Origin: Symbioplanes lichenis
GTDB taxonomy: Bacteria; Actinomycetota; Actinomycetes; Mycobacteriales; Micromonosporaceae
Length of the DNA stretch: 64,000 bases
NCBI RefSeq assembly: GCF_030709675.1
Contig: NZ_JAUZQD010000003.1
Coordinates: forward strand, 558,001 to 622,000
Direction of reading: 5' to 3'
Below are positions 40,252-48,399 of the stretch, one piece after another. The first letter of the stretch is position 1. Each line of letters begins with the position of its first letter. A program made the position numbers and the translations under genes. Below the pieces are notes generated by a model. It was not told the origin of the DNA and did no database searches. It worked only from the letters and a program-made list of their open reading frames with translations.

Positions 40252-40286
40252 AGCTGTTCCTCGCATCGGTAATGTCCACGCGGTGA
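40248..40286 (+). CDS. Mini-ORF 2 created by the tandem repeat (same 12 residues)
   Basis: Identical encoded peptide to mini-ORF 1; one base differs but is synonymous. It begins in the stop of mini-ORF 1 and ends in the GTG of the downstream gene, so three stop-start overlaps run in series from ugd to 40283. Confidence 0.4.
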   Translation: MKLFLASVMSTR

Positions 40287-41002
40287 AGCTGTTCCTCGCG
40301 GAGGGGCCTGCCGGGACGCTGCTCAGCACCCGGGCGCCGTTCACCCGGGTGCCCTGCGACCGGCTCACCCTGGGCGCGATCGTCGTCGTCCGGCCCCGGC
40401 CCGGCGAGGAGGCGGCCGACGCCTTCGCGCCCCCGCGTGCGCCCTGGTGGCGCGGCTCGCGCGGCGCGGCCGAGCCGGTGCACCGGTGGGTGAGCGCGCC
40501 GGAGGACCGGCAGCCGCTGACCACCGCGGCGGACGCGGCGGTGCTCACCCTGCACCGGTGGCCGTCGCTGCGCCGCTACGTCGACCTCGACGACCCGGGC
40601 CCGGCCCTGGCCACGGCGCTGTGGGAGCTGGCCGGCACGCTGCTGGACCGCGGCCGGGTCCGCGCCACGCTCGCCGAGCTGATCGGCACGCAGGCCGAGC
40701 TGCCGGCCGGCTCCGGCCTGGTCGCGGAGATCGCCGAACGGGCGGACCTGGCCCGGGCCCGCACGGCCCGGCTCGACACCGCGGTCGCGGCGCAGGTCGG
40801 CCATCTCACCCGGCTGGCCGACGAGACGGAGGCCTTCGTTGAGCGGCAGGAGGCGCTGCAGCGGGCCCGGTCCGTGCTGCGCGACGCCGACTACCTGGTG
40901 CAGTCCGCCCCGGCGCCCGGGGTGCCGCTGCCGGACGCCGCGGATCTGGCCGACCGGACGAGCGCGGTGCTCGCGGCCTACCGGGAGCTGACCGCACCTT
41001 AG
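40283..41002 (+). CDS. Unknown helical protein downstream of ugd
   Basis: A 239-residue soluble protein. The first 90 residues alternate short strands and Pro/Arg-rich turns (RAPFTRVPCDRLTLGAIVVVRPRPGEE). The second half is strongly helical, with probable coiled coil (about 125-210: AEIAERADLARARTARLDTAVAAQ, RLADETEAFVERQEALQRARSVL). No family recognised. Its GTG start lies within the third repeat copy and overlaps the stop of mini-ORF 2, so expression should depend on translation of ugd and the mini-ORFs. Its end overlaps by four bases the convergent cutC gene. Confidence 0.68.
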   Translation: MKLFLAEGPAGTLLSTRAPFTRVPCDRLTLGAIVVVRPRPGEEAADAFAPPRAPWWRGSRGAAEPVHRWVSAPEDRQPLTTAADAAVLTLHRWPSLRRYVDLDDPGPALATALWELAGTLLDRGRVRATLAELIGTQAELPAGSGLVAEIAERADLARARTARLDTAVAAQVGHLTRLADETEAFVERQEALQRARSVLRDADYLVQSAPAPGVPLPDAADLADRTSAVLAAYRELTAP

Positions 41003-41685
41003 GGCAGGATGCGGCGCCAGAGCTCGACGAGGTGGGGGTCGACCGGGAGGGTGAAGGAGCCGCCGGGGCGGACGGCGCTGCCGACGTGGAAGGCGCGGAC
41101 GCCGGCGCCGAGCAGGGGCGCCAGGTGATGCTGGCGGAGGCCGCCGCCCACCAGGACGGGCGGGGTGTTGCCGGCCTCGGTGAGGAGGGTGCCCAGGCCG
41201 GCCTCGACGCCCGACGGGCTGCCGGCGGTGAGGACGCCGTCGAGGCCGGGGAGGCCCTTGATCGCCTGCCACGCGGACTGGCGGTCGGCGGCGTGGTCGA
41301 GGGCGCGGTGGAAGGTCCACGGGCAGCCGTCGATCGCGGCGAGGACGGTTTCCAGGGCGGACAGGTCGACGTCGCCCGCGGGGGTGAGCCAGCCGAGGAC
41401 GAACTCCTGGGCCCCGGCGTCGCGCAGGGTGCGGGCGGTCATGGCGAGGGCGGTCGCGTCGCGGGCCGCGTACCCGTCGGTGTCGCGCAGCATGACGCGG
41501 ACCGGGAGGCCGGCCGCGGCCCGGACCGCCGCGACGGTCGCGGGGGCGGGGGTGAGGCCCTGGGCGCTCATGTCGGTGACCAGCTCGATCCGGCCGGCAC
41601 CACCGTCGGCGGCGGCGCGGGCGTCGTCGGGCGTGAGGGCGATGACTTCCAAGATCGATTCTGGCACGGGCGCATCGTCCCACAT
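40999..41685 (-). CDS. cutC: CutC-family protein
   Basis: A 228-residue TIM-barrel protein of the CutC family, once linked to copper homeostasis though the biochemical role remains unclear. Clear signatures are GAGRIELVTDMSAQGLTPAPATV, VRVMLRD, FVLGWLTPAGDVDL, TFHRALDHAAD and the late VLVGGGLRQHHLAPLLGAGVRAFHVGSAVR. ATG 41685 is used; GTG 41667, just before ESILEVIA, is the shorter alternative and matches where family members usually begin. No copper motif or regulator is present nearby. Confidence 0.88.
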   Translation of the reverse strand: MWDDAPVPESILEVIALTPDDARAAADGGAGRIELVTDMSAQGLTPAPATVAAVRAAAGLPVRVMLRDTDGYAARDATALAMTARTLRDAGAQEFVLGWLTPAGDVDLSALETVLAAIDGCPWTFHRALDHAADRQSAWQAIKGLPGLDGVLTAGSPSGVEAGLGTLLTEAGNTPPVLVGGGLRQHHLAPLLGAGVRAFHVGSAVRPGGSFTLPVDPHLVELWRRILP

Positions 41686-41834
41686 TGACCTGAACGGCGA
41701 GGTCCGGGCGGTCCGGGGGATCGACATTCTTCGCTCGTAATCTTGACGTTACGTGAGCAACGTTGGTGAAATGTGTGAGGTCTTGTTCATTGTCGTAGGT
41801 CAATTCCTCCCCGCTCCGAGAGGATCCCCCACAC

Positions 41835-44297
41835 ATGATCAGAAACAGACATCTCGCCGTGGCGGCGGTGGCCTCGCTGCTGGCCGCCGCGGTGGCGAGC
41901 CCGGCCCGGGCCGCCGAGCCCACCTGGCACAAGGGCATCCCGCCGATCGCGACGCCGTGGACGGACGCGGTCGGCCCGGCCAACGCGCTGCCCGAGTACC
42001 CGCGCCCGCAGCTGGTGCGCGGCAAGTGGCAGAACCTCAACGGTGTGTGGGAGTTCGCCAAGGCCGCGGTCGGCGAGGCGCCGCCCGTGGGCCGGGCGCT
42101 GGGCGAGCGGGTGCTGGTCCCGTACCCCATCGAATCGGCCCTGAGCGGCATCCAGCGGCACGAGGACCGCATGTTCTACCGCCGCACGTTCACCGTGCCG
42201 GCGGGCTGGCGGACCGGCGGGCAGCGGCTCCAGCTGCACTTCGGGGCGGTCGACTACGACGCCAAGGTGTGGGTCAACGGCACGCAGGTCGCCACGCACC
42301 GGGGTGGGTACGACGGTTTCGACATCGATGTCACCGACGCGCTCACGGCCTCCGGGCCGCAGGAGCTGATCGTCTGGGCCGAGGACCTCACCGACGCGAC
42401 CGGGCAGCCGATCGGCAAGCAGCGGCGGCAGAGCGACCGGGGCATCTTCTATCAGGGCAGCTCGGGCATCTGGCGTACGGTCTGGATGGAACCGGTCGCC
42501 GGGAGCAGCATCACCGAGCTGGTCCAGACGCCGTCCCTGGCCTCCTCCTCGCTCGAGCTCACCGCCGGTGTCGCGGGCGGCGCCGGGTTGCGGGTCCGCG
42601 CCACCGCGGCGGGCAAGGTCACCACGGGCGCCGCCGGGGCGAAGCTCTCGCTGCCGATCAAGCGGCCGCACCTGTGGACCCCCGATGATCCTTATCTGTA
42701 CGACCTCAAGGTCGAGCTGCTCCAGGGATCCAAGGTCGTCGACACCGTCACGTCGTACTTCGGGATGCGCGAGATCGGTGTGCGGAAGGGCGCCGACGGC
42801 AAGAACCGGATCGCGCTCAACGGCAAGATCCTCTTCAACATGGCCACCCTCGACCAGGGCTTCTGGCCCGACGGGCTGAACACCGCGCCCACCGACGCCG
42901 GGCTGAAGTTCGACCTGCAGCAGCACAAGGTCATGGGCTTCAACGCCGTCCGCAAGCACATCAAGGTCGAGCCCGACCGCTGGTACTACTGGGCCGACAA
43001 GCTCGGCCTGCTCGTCTGGCAGGACATGCCCGCCGCCAACACCGGCCCGATCCCGGCCGAGTGGCGCGGCCAGTTCGAGGCCGAGCTGCACGAGATGGTC
43101 CGCGAGCACCGCAGCTGGACCTCGATCGTCGCCTGGGTGCCCTTCAACGAGGGCTGGGGCGAGTGGGACCGCGCCGCCACCGGCCGCATCGCCGACGAGG
43201 TCAAGGCCCAGGACCCGAGCCGCCTCGTCAACGCGCACAGCGGCGTCAACTGCTGCAACTCGCACGGCGACTCCGGCCGCGGCGACGTCATCGACCATCA
43301 CCAGTACCTCGGCCCGGCCACCCCGCAGCCCGACGCCACGCGCGTCGCGATCGACGGCGAGCACGGCGGGTTCGGCCTGAAGACGTCCAACCACATGTGG
43401 TTCGGGGACGGGCAGGCGTACGAGATGGAGCCCGACTCCGCCACGCTCACCCGCAAGTACGTCGAGAACCAGCGCGCGGTGATCGACTCGGCGCGGCAGT
43501 GCGGCATCAGCGCGGCGATCTACACGCAGATCACCGACGTCGAGGGGGAGCTCAACGGCTTCTGGACGTACGACCGGCAGGTCGCCAAGATGGACCTCTC
43601 CCAGGTCCGCAAGATCAACCGCGAGATCATCGCCGCGGGCGGCGGCAGCGCGACCAACACCCCGCAGCCCCCGCCCGGCACACCCGGCCTCGGCGGCGTC
43701 GCGGCCTACCCCTTCGACGGCACGCCTTCGGACGTCGCCGGTGATCATGACGCGACGCTGATCGGCAGCCCCGGCTACGTCTCCGGCTTCTCCGGGGAGG
43801 CGCTCTCTCTGGACGGCTCCTCCCAGCACGCCGACACGGGCGCCCCGATCCTGGACACGTCCACGGATTACACGGCCGGCGCCTGGGTCAAGCTCGACAA
43901 GGCCGACGGCGCCTTCCAGACCGTCGTCAGCCAGGACGGCCCGGCGGTCAGCGACTTCTTCCTGCAGTACTCGGGGCAGGACCAGCGCTGGGCGATGAGC
44001 TTCGCGGGCGTCCGCGCCCTGTCGCCCACCAAGCCCGAGGTCGGCCGCTGGTACCACCTCGCCGGCGTCCGCGACTCGGTCAAGGGCGAGTTGCGCCTCT
44101 ACGTCGACGGCCAGCTCGCCGGGGCGGTCAGCGCCTGCGCCCCGCAGGTCAAGCCGACCGGCAACACGGTCATCGGCCGCGGCAAGTACAACAGCAACCC
44201 GGTCGACTACCTGGACGGCGCGGTCGACGACGTCCGCCTGTTCGACCGGGCGTTGTCCGCGAGCGAGATCGCCCAGCTGGCGGCGGCTCCCCGCTGA
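41835..44297 (+). CDS. Secreted glycoside hydrolase family 2 enzyme with LamG-like domain
   Basis: An 820-residue exported glycosidase. After a Sec signal (about 1-27, ending ASPARAAEP) come the GH2 sugar-binding beta domain (about 50-215, FYRRTFTVPAGW, VDYDAKVWVNGTQVATHRGGYDGF), an immunoglobulin-like domain to about 320 and the catalytic barrel. The acid/base Glu is E439 in FNEGWGE; the nucleophile should be the Glu of AIDGEHGGFG. The C-terminal 190 residues after a Pro-rich linker form a concanavalin/LamG-type domain (YTAGAWVKL, LRLYVDGQLAG, VDDVRLFDRALS) likely to bind carbohydrate. Beta-galactosidase, mannosidase and glucuronidase are all possible. Confidence 0.9.
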   Translation: MIRNRHLAVAAVASLLAAAVASPARAAEPTWHKGIPPIATPWTDAVGPANALPEYPRPQLVRGKWQNLNGVWEFAKAAVGEAPPVGRALGERVLVPYPIESALSGIQRHEDRMFYRRTFTVPAGWRTGGQRLQLHFGAVDYDAKVWVNGTQVATHRGGYDGFDIDVTDALTASGPQELIVWAEDLTDATGQPIGKQRRQSDRGIFYQGSSGIWRTVWMEPVAGSSITELVQTPSLASSSLELTAGVAGGAGLRVRATAAGKVTTGAAGAKLSLPIKRPHLWTPDDPYLYDLKVELLQGSKVVDTVTSYFGMREIGVRKGADGKNRIALNGKILFNMATLDQGFWPDGLNTAPTDAGLKFDLQQHKVMGFNAVRKHIKVEPDRWYYWADKLGLLVWQDMPAANTGPIPAEWRGQFEAELHEMVREHRSWTSIVAWVPFNEGWGEWDRAATGRIADEVKAQDPSRLVNAHSGVNCCNSHGDSGRGDVIDHHQYLGPATPQPDATRVAIDGEHGGFGLKTSNHMWFGDGQAYEMEPDSATLTRKYVENQRAVIDSARQCGISAAIYTQITDVEGELNGFWTYDRQVAKMDLSQVRKINREIIAAGGGSATNTPQPPPGTPGLGGVAAYPFDGTPSDVAGDHDATLIGSPGYVSGFSGEALSLDGSSQHADTGAPILDTSTDYTAGAWVKLDKADGAFQTVVSQDGPAVSDFFLQYSGQDQRWAMSFAGVRALSPTKPEVGRWYHLAGVRDSVKGELRLYVDGQLAGAVSACAPQVKPTGNTVIGRGKYNSNPVDYLDGAVDDVRLFDRALSASEIAQLAAAPR

Positions 44298-44304
44298 CGG
44301 AACG

Positions 44305-44338
44305 GCCCGTGCGGCGGCCGATCAGTCGCTGCACGGGC
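44305..44338. terminator. Hairpin at the convergent end of the GH2 and protease genes
   Basis: Eight-base perfect stem (GCCCGTGC 44305-44312, GCACGGGC 44331-44338), loop of 18. The right arm lies within the last codons of the protease gene. Confidence 0.4.
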
Positions 44339-45608
44339 TCTCGCCGAGCGCACGCTCCTCGCTGTACCAGCGGGAGTCGTCCGGCATGACGATCTCCGTC
44401 ATGACCAGGCGGCCGGATCCGGAGAGCTTGCCCTCGGGTTCGGCCGCGAAGGGTGTCGGCTGCCGGCGGCCGGCGAGGTAAGTGGCTGCTCCGGGCGTCA
44501 GATGTTCGGTCACTTGGTCGTACCAGCGTGACGGTCGGGGATCGGGCGGGTTGACGGCCTCCGGGTCCGACCAGCCGCAGCGTCTCAGCTCGACGCGCCG
44601 GCGGATGGTGACGGCGACTGCCCCGGGGGCGTCGGCGAGATCCAGGCGTAAGGCTGCCTGGGCGCCCTCGTCGGAATACAGGGTGCAGGAGCTGCCGTAG
44701 ATCTTCGGCGGCTGCGGCCCGGGTTGTCCTATCGAGCCCACTGCCAGCAGAACCTGCTCCGAGCACAGTGCGTCCGCCGCGGGGCGGCTGGGTTCGCTCC
44801 CGGCGGGCAGCGAAACCGCTGCCTTGGGCTCGTCCGTCCGATCATCGTCGTCCGGTTGGAGCAGCAGTCCCAGAACGATGGCAAGGACGCCCACGGCAAC
44901 GCCGAGCGCCACCATCGTCTTGTGCCGGATGCTTCGCCGGGACACGCGATGCCCTTGCGCGTCGATGGCATCCGGGGCGGTCGCGAGCCGCAAGCCGGAG
45001 GCCCGCGCTGTCGCCGACTCCCGCATGATCCCGGCGATGGCGGCGGAGGTCAGCGCGGCGGCATTACCGCCGTTTGCCGTGCCGCTCTCGGCCAGTCCGA
45101 CGAGACCGGCGACACCGTGTCCCTCGATCCACAGCCCGCCCCCGCTGAACCCCTGCTCCACTCCGTACTCCGAGGTGGTGACGAGCCGGACCCAGCCCCA
45201 GCGGAGCTGGTCCTCCACGGTGCCGTAGGCGGTGCTCCCGGCGGGGTTGTCCTGCGGATGTCCGAATGCCCACCAGGGTTCGTCCCGCAGCTCCGGCGCG
45301 GCGCGCAAGTCGATCGGCGCCGGCCTGACCTGGGTGGGAACACGCTCCTCGAGGCGGAGGACGGCGACGTCGTCGTCACCGTTCTCCGGGGCCCACTCGA
45401 GGCGGGCCGGCCGGCGGAGTTTGTTCCGGACGCCCGCCCGGGGGAAGCCCACCCACACCGGGGCTCCGGCGTCGAAGACGTGCGCACAGGTCAGGATCCG
45501 GCGATCGTCGAGCACCACCCCGACGCCGGCCGGCGCGGCGCCGTCGGCCGGATCGGTGTAGATCGCGGCGACCCAGGAGGAGTCGCGAGGCTCGGTATGC
45601 CTACGCAT
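44322..45608 (-). CDS. Membrane-tethered trypsin-like protease of a Trypco1 pair
   Basis: A 428-residue chymotrypsin-fold serine protease. There is no signal peptide: the protease domain begins at residue 10 and has GVGVVLDDRRILTCAHVF with His43, ENGDDDVAVLRL with Asp79 or Asp80, and QGFSGGGLW with Ser155, so the triad is complete. One membrane helix (about 231-250) splits it from a Cys-containing C-terminal domain of about 175 residues (SCTLYSDEGAQAALRLDL). Without a signal peptide and with the helix after the protease, the catalytic part should be cytosolic and the tail outside. ATG 45608 overlaps by eight bases the stop of the upstream Trypco1-like gene. Such pairs are predicted conflict or self-regulatory systems. 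Confidence 0.85.
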   Translation of the reverse strand: MRRHTEPRDSSWVAAIYTDPADGAAPAGVGVVLDDRRILTCAHVFDAGAPVWVGFPRAGVRNKLRRPARLEWAPENGDDDVAVLRLEERVPTQVRPAPIDLRAAPELRDEPWWAFGHPQDNPAGSTAYGTVEDQLRWGWVRLVTTSEYGVEQGFSGGGLWIEGHGVAGLVGLAESGTANGGNAAALTSAAIAGIMRESATARASGLRLATAPDAIDAQGHRVSRRSIRHKTMVALGVAVGVLAIVLGLLLQPDDDDRTDEPKAAVSLPAGSEPSRPAADALCSEQVLLAVGSIGQPGPQPPKIYGSSCTLYSDEGAQAALRLDLADAPGAVAVTIRRRVELRRCGWSDPEAVNPPDPRPSRWYDQVTEHLTPGAATYLAGRRQPTPFAAEPEGKLSGSGRLVMTEIVMPDDSRWYSEERALGESPCSD

Positions 45609-45933
45609 CGGCAGGGGGTGGCTCGTCGCGGGCCCCGGGCTCGGGTCGCCAGGTCAAGGTCACCTCGAAACTCCCCTCAGTAGCGGCCTTGGCGACGAGC
45701 CAGTTCGCGGTGCCGGTCACCTTCACACCGAATTTGACCTCGACCTGGTCAGGGCCGGCCGCGCGGGCCTTCTCAAGAACATCGCGCGCGGCGGCGATCA
45801 CTGGTTCGGCCGCCGCACTGACCTGACCCGCCAAGCCGGCGGTGGAAGCCGGGCGGAAGCCGGGAGGGGGCGTCACTTCGAACGAGACGAGGACACCGTC
45901 GTCGGTGGCGTACTGCACTACCTGCGTCGACAC
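45601..45933 (-). CDS. Trypco1-like (CU044_2847 family) protein
   Basis: A 110-residue protein matching what I know of the trypsin-co-occurring domain 1. It opens with a strand pair VVQYATDDGVLVSFEV, continues with a helix (AEPVIAAARDVLEKARAA), and has the family's hallmark GPDQVEVKFGVKVTGTANWLVAKAATEGSFEVTLTW. These domains are found next to trypsin-like or other effectors in actinomycetes and are proposed to control them. It is the first gene of the pair. GTG 45933 lies six bases after TATGAT with no Shine-Dalgarno, so the mRNA is probably leaderless, and a palindrome covers that box. Function is inferred from association, not shown. Confidence 0.82.
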   Translation of the reverse strand: MSTQVVQYATDDGVLVSFEVTPPPGFRPASTAGLAGQVSAAAEPVIAAARDVLEKARAAGPDQVEVKFGVKVTGTANWLVAKAATEGSFEVTLTWRPEPGARDEPPPADA

Positions 45934-45939
45934 CGGCTC

Positions 45940-45959
45940 ATCATAGATAGTGATCTATG
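45940..45959 (-). promoter_or_regulatory. Palindromic operator over the -10 box of the Trypco1-protease operon
   Basis: CATAGAT and ATCTATG, perfect seven-base arms around AGTG (45942-45959), AT-rich in a GC-rich setting. The right-to-left promoter's TATGAT (45940-45945) overlaps one arm. A dimeric repressor there would block transcription; none is encoded adjacent. Confidence 0.65.
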
Positions 45960-46000
45960 CGTAAGACCTGTTTCGGTCGCCAGGCCGACAAGGAGGCTTT

Positions 46001-46012
46001 TACGGTGGCGCG
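46001..46012 (+). promoter_or_regulatory. -10 box of the LLM oxidoreductase gene
   Basis: TACGGT (46001-46006), six bases, ATG 46013. No Shine-Dalgarno nearer than AGGAGG, 16 bases up, so leaderless initiation is plausible. Confidence 0.45.
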
Positions 46013-46750
46013 ATGAGATATGGACTGGAGTTGCCGTGCGGGGGCGACGGCGTCACGGCCGGGCTGCTGGTCGAGCTGGGAGTGCGAGCCGAGGCGGCCG
46101 GCTGGGACGGGGTCTTCTTCGAGGACTATCTCGTCTATTACCGGGGCGAGGCGCCGGCCACCTATGACCCGTGGGTGCTGCTGACGGCCATCGCCGCGCG
46201 GACGGAGCGGGTGCGGCTGGGGACCACGGTGTCCGGGTTGCTGGCCCGCGACCCGGTGAAGCTGGCGCGGGAGGCAGCGACCCTGCAGGCGCTGGCGCCC
46301 GGGCGGGTCGTGCTCGGCGTGGGGCTGGGGGATCCGGCCGACAAGGGGGCGGAGCCGTTCGCCGGGGCGCGCGGGCCGGAGATGGATCGGCGGCTGGCGC
46401 GGTTGCTCGATCTGCTGGGCGGGGAGGTGCCCGTGTGGGTCGGTGGGAGTGCGGAGGCCGGGGCGGTGCTGCGGCGGGCCGCGACGGCGCAGGGCATCGT
46501 GCCGTACAAGCTGAGCGACACGGAGGATTGGAGCGACTTCTCCGCGGAGGAAGTGCGGCGGCTGGACGTACGTCCGGAATTTGACATCGCGGTCGGCGGA
46601 CGGCGGCGGCTGGCCGACGTGGCGGCGGAGCGGGCGGCGATCAAGGCTGTGGCCAGCGGTGGAGCGACCTGGTGGCTGGAATTCGTGCATCCCGGGGAGC
46701 CGGAGGGGATGCGACAGGCGGTCGGGGCCGGACCACTGAGAGTGGCCTGA
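46013..46750 (+). CDS. LLM-class flavin-dependent oxidoreductase
   Basis: A 245-residue luciferase-like monooxygenase or F420/FMN-dependent oxidoreductase. The TIM-barrel start RYGLELPCGGDG, AGWDGVFFEDYLVYY and the typical AIAARTERVRLGTTVSGLLARDPVKLAREAATLQALAPGRVVLGVGLGDP are all clear. It is shorter than the usual 280-350 residues: the insertion after the sixth strand is missing. Cofactor (FMN or F420) cannot be told from sequence. It is divergent from the Trypco1 gene, sharing the short AT-rich intergenic region. Confidence 0.87.
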   Translation: MRYGLELPCGGDGVTAGLLVELGVRAEAAGWDGVFFEDYLVYYRGEAPATYDPWVLLTAIAARTERVRLGTTVSGLLARDPVKLAREAATLQALAPGRVVLGVGLGDPADKGAEPFAGARGPEMDRRLARLLDLLGGEVPVWVGGSAEAGAVLRRAATAQGIVPYKLSDTEDWSDFSAEEVRRLDVRPEFDIAVGGRRRLADVAAERAAIKAVASGGATWWLEFVHPGEPEGMRQAVGAGPLRVA

Positions 46751-46855
46751 GCGGGCCCAAGGGGCAGCGTTATCAGCTAATTGTTGCGGCAAGTTTTCGG
46801 CGGGTCGATGATGAGGCTCAGTAGATCTTGATTTCGGCCGGGGAGGCGCCCACAT

Positions 46856-48247
46856 ATGTTGTCCGCGTTGGATCGCAGCCGCTCGGTGGCGCCACCGGGG
46901 TTCAGCCGCTGGCTGATTCCGCCGGCCGCGCTCGCCGTCCACCTGTGCATCGGCCAGGTGTACGCCACGAGCGTGTACAAGAACTCGTTCGTCGCCCACT
47001 TCGACAGCTCGGCGACCGCCGTCGGCGTGATCTTCAGCATCGCGATCGTGATGCTGGGGCTGTCCGCGGCCGTCGGCGGCACGTGGGTCGAGCGCAACGG
47101 GCCCCGTAAGGCCATGTTCGTGTCGGCGTGCTTCTGGGCGGCCGGCTTCCTCATCGCCTCGCTCGGCATCAGCACCAAGCAGCTGTGGCTGGTCTACCTG
47201 GGCTACGGCGTGGTCGGCGGCATCGGCCTGGGCATCGGCTACATCTCGCCGGTGTCGACGCTGATCAAGTGGTTCCCGGACCGGCCCGGCCTGGCCACCG
47301 GCCTGGCGATCATGGGCTTCGGCGGCGGTGCGCTCATCGCGAGCCCGCTGTCGCGGCAGCTGCTGTCGTTCTACGACGCGAACTACGACCCGGACGTGGC
47401 GACGTCGGTGGCGGGCGGCGGCGCGCTCGTGGCGCTGTTCCTGACGCTGGGCATCGGCTACTTCGTGATCATGATGTTCGGCGTGGCCAACATGCGGGTG
47501 CCGGCCGACGACTGGAAGCCCGAGGGCTTCGACCCGGCCAGCATCAAGGCCAAGCCGCTGGTCACCACGGCCAGCGTGTCGGCGGCCAACGCGATCAAGA
47601 CGCGCTCGTTCTGGATGCTCTGGATCGTGCTGTTCTGCAACGTGACCGCCGGCATCGGCATCCTCGAGCAGGCCAGCCCGATGATCCAGGACTTCTTCCG
47701 CGGCGGGGACGGCAAGTCGGAGGTCGCGGTGGCCACGGCAGCGGGCTTCGTCGGCGTGCTGTCGCTGTTCAACATGGCGGGCCGGTTCGCGTGGTCGACC
47801 ACCTCCGACTTCATCGGCCGCAAGCGGATCTACATGGTCTACCTGGGCGTCGGCATGATCCTGTACGCGCTCCTCGCCTCGATCGGCGACAGCGTCGTGG
47901 CGGTGTTCGTGCTGCTGGCCGGCGTGATCCTGTCGTTCTACGGCGGCGGCTTCGCGACGGCGCCGGCGTACCTGCGGGACCTGTTCGGCACCTTCCAGGT
48001 CGGCGCCATCCACGGCCGGCTGCTGACGGCGTGGTCCGCGGCGGGCGTCGCCGGGCCGCTGATCGTCAACGGCTTCCTCGACGCGCAGGGCAAGCCGGGC
48101 ACGCTGACCTCGTCGGCGTACCAGCCCGCGCTCTTCACCATGGTCGGCGTGCTGGCCGTCGGGTTCGTCGCGAACCTGCTGATCAAGCCGATCGCGGAGC
48201 GCTACCACGAGAAGCCCGCGGCGGCGGAGAAGGAGGCAGTGGCGTGA
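46856..48247 (+). CDS. OFA-family MFS transporter (oxalate/formate antiporter type)
   Basis: A 463-residue transporter with 12 membrane helices. The N-terminal half has GQVYATSVYKN, EQNGPRKAM-like loop (ERNGPRKAMFVS) and YGVVGGIGLGIGYISPVSTLIKWFPDRPGLATGLAIMGFGGGA, the OFA family's fingerprint. The second half has GFVGVLSLFNMAGRFAWSTTSDFIGRKRIYM. The family exchanges oxalate, formate or other monocarboxylates. GGGAGG lies nine bases before ATG 46856. The stop overlaps (GTGA) the start of a tiny membrane protein, its usual companion. Substrate unknown; a small carboxylate is the best guess. Confidence 0.92.
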   Translation: MLSALDRSRSVAPPGFSRWLIPPAALAVHLCIGQVYATSVYKNSFVAHFDSSATAVGVIFSIAIVMLGLSAAVGGTWVERNGPRKAMFVSACFWAAGFLIASLGISTKQLWLVYLGYGVVGGIGLGIGYISPVSTLIKWFPDRPGLATGLAIMGFGGGALIASPLSRQLLSFYDANYDPDVATSVAGGGALVALFLTLGIGYFVIMMFGVANMRVPADDWKPEGFDPASIKAKPLVTTASVSAANAIKTRSFWMLWIVLFCNVTAGIGILEQASPMIQDFFRGGDGKSEVAVATAAGFVGVLSLFNMAGRFAWSTTSDFIGRKRIYMVYLGVGMILYALLASIGDSVVAVFVLLAGVILSFYGGGFATAPAYLRDLFGTFQVGAIHGRLLTAWSAAGVAGPLIVNGFLDAQGKPGTLTSSAYQPALFTMVGVLAVGFVANLLIKPIAERYHEKPAAAEKEAVA

Positions 48248-48351
48248 AGTCCACGACGACGGTCCGGCTGGTGCTCTCGTGGGCGCTGGTCACGGTCCTG
48301 CTCGGCTACGGCGTGATCGAGACCGGCATCACGGCCGCCAAGCTGTTCTGA
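48244..48351 (+). CDS. Small subunit of the OFA transporter (35 residues)
   Basis: A single-helix protein: after Lys-Ser-Thr-rich MKSTTTVRL, one membrane segment (VLSWALVTVLLGYGVI, about 9-24), then ETGITAAKLF. Such 30-45-residue proteins directly follow OFA-type transporter genes in many actinomycetes and are annotated as MFS transporter small subunits. GTG 48244 overlaps the transporter stop by four bases, which strongly supports it as a coupled real gene despite its size. Probably stabilises or regulates the carrier in the membrane. Confidence 0.82.
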   Translation: MKSTTTVRLVLSWALVTVLLGYGVIETGITAAKLF

Positions 48352-48386
48352 GCTGTTCTGCCGGCGAGGCCCGGGCCCGCCGTCCG

Positions 48387-48399
48387 TAGAGTGATCACC
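48387..48399 (+). promoter_or_regulatory. -10 box of the SDR gene
   Basis: TAGAGT (48387-48392) and seven bases to ATG 48400. This favours ATG 48400 over the in-frame GTG 48391, which would lie inside the box. Confidence 0.5.
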
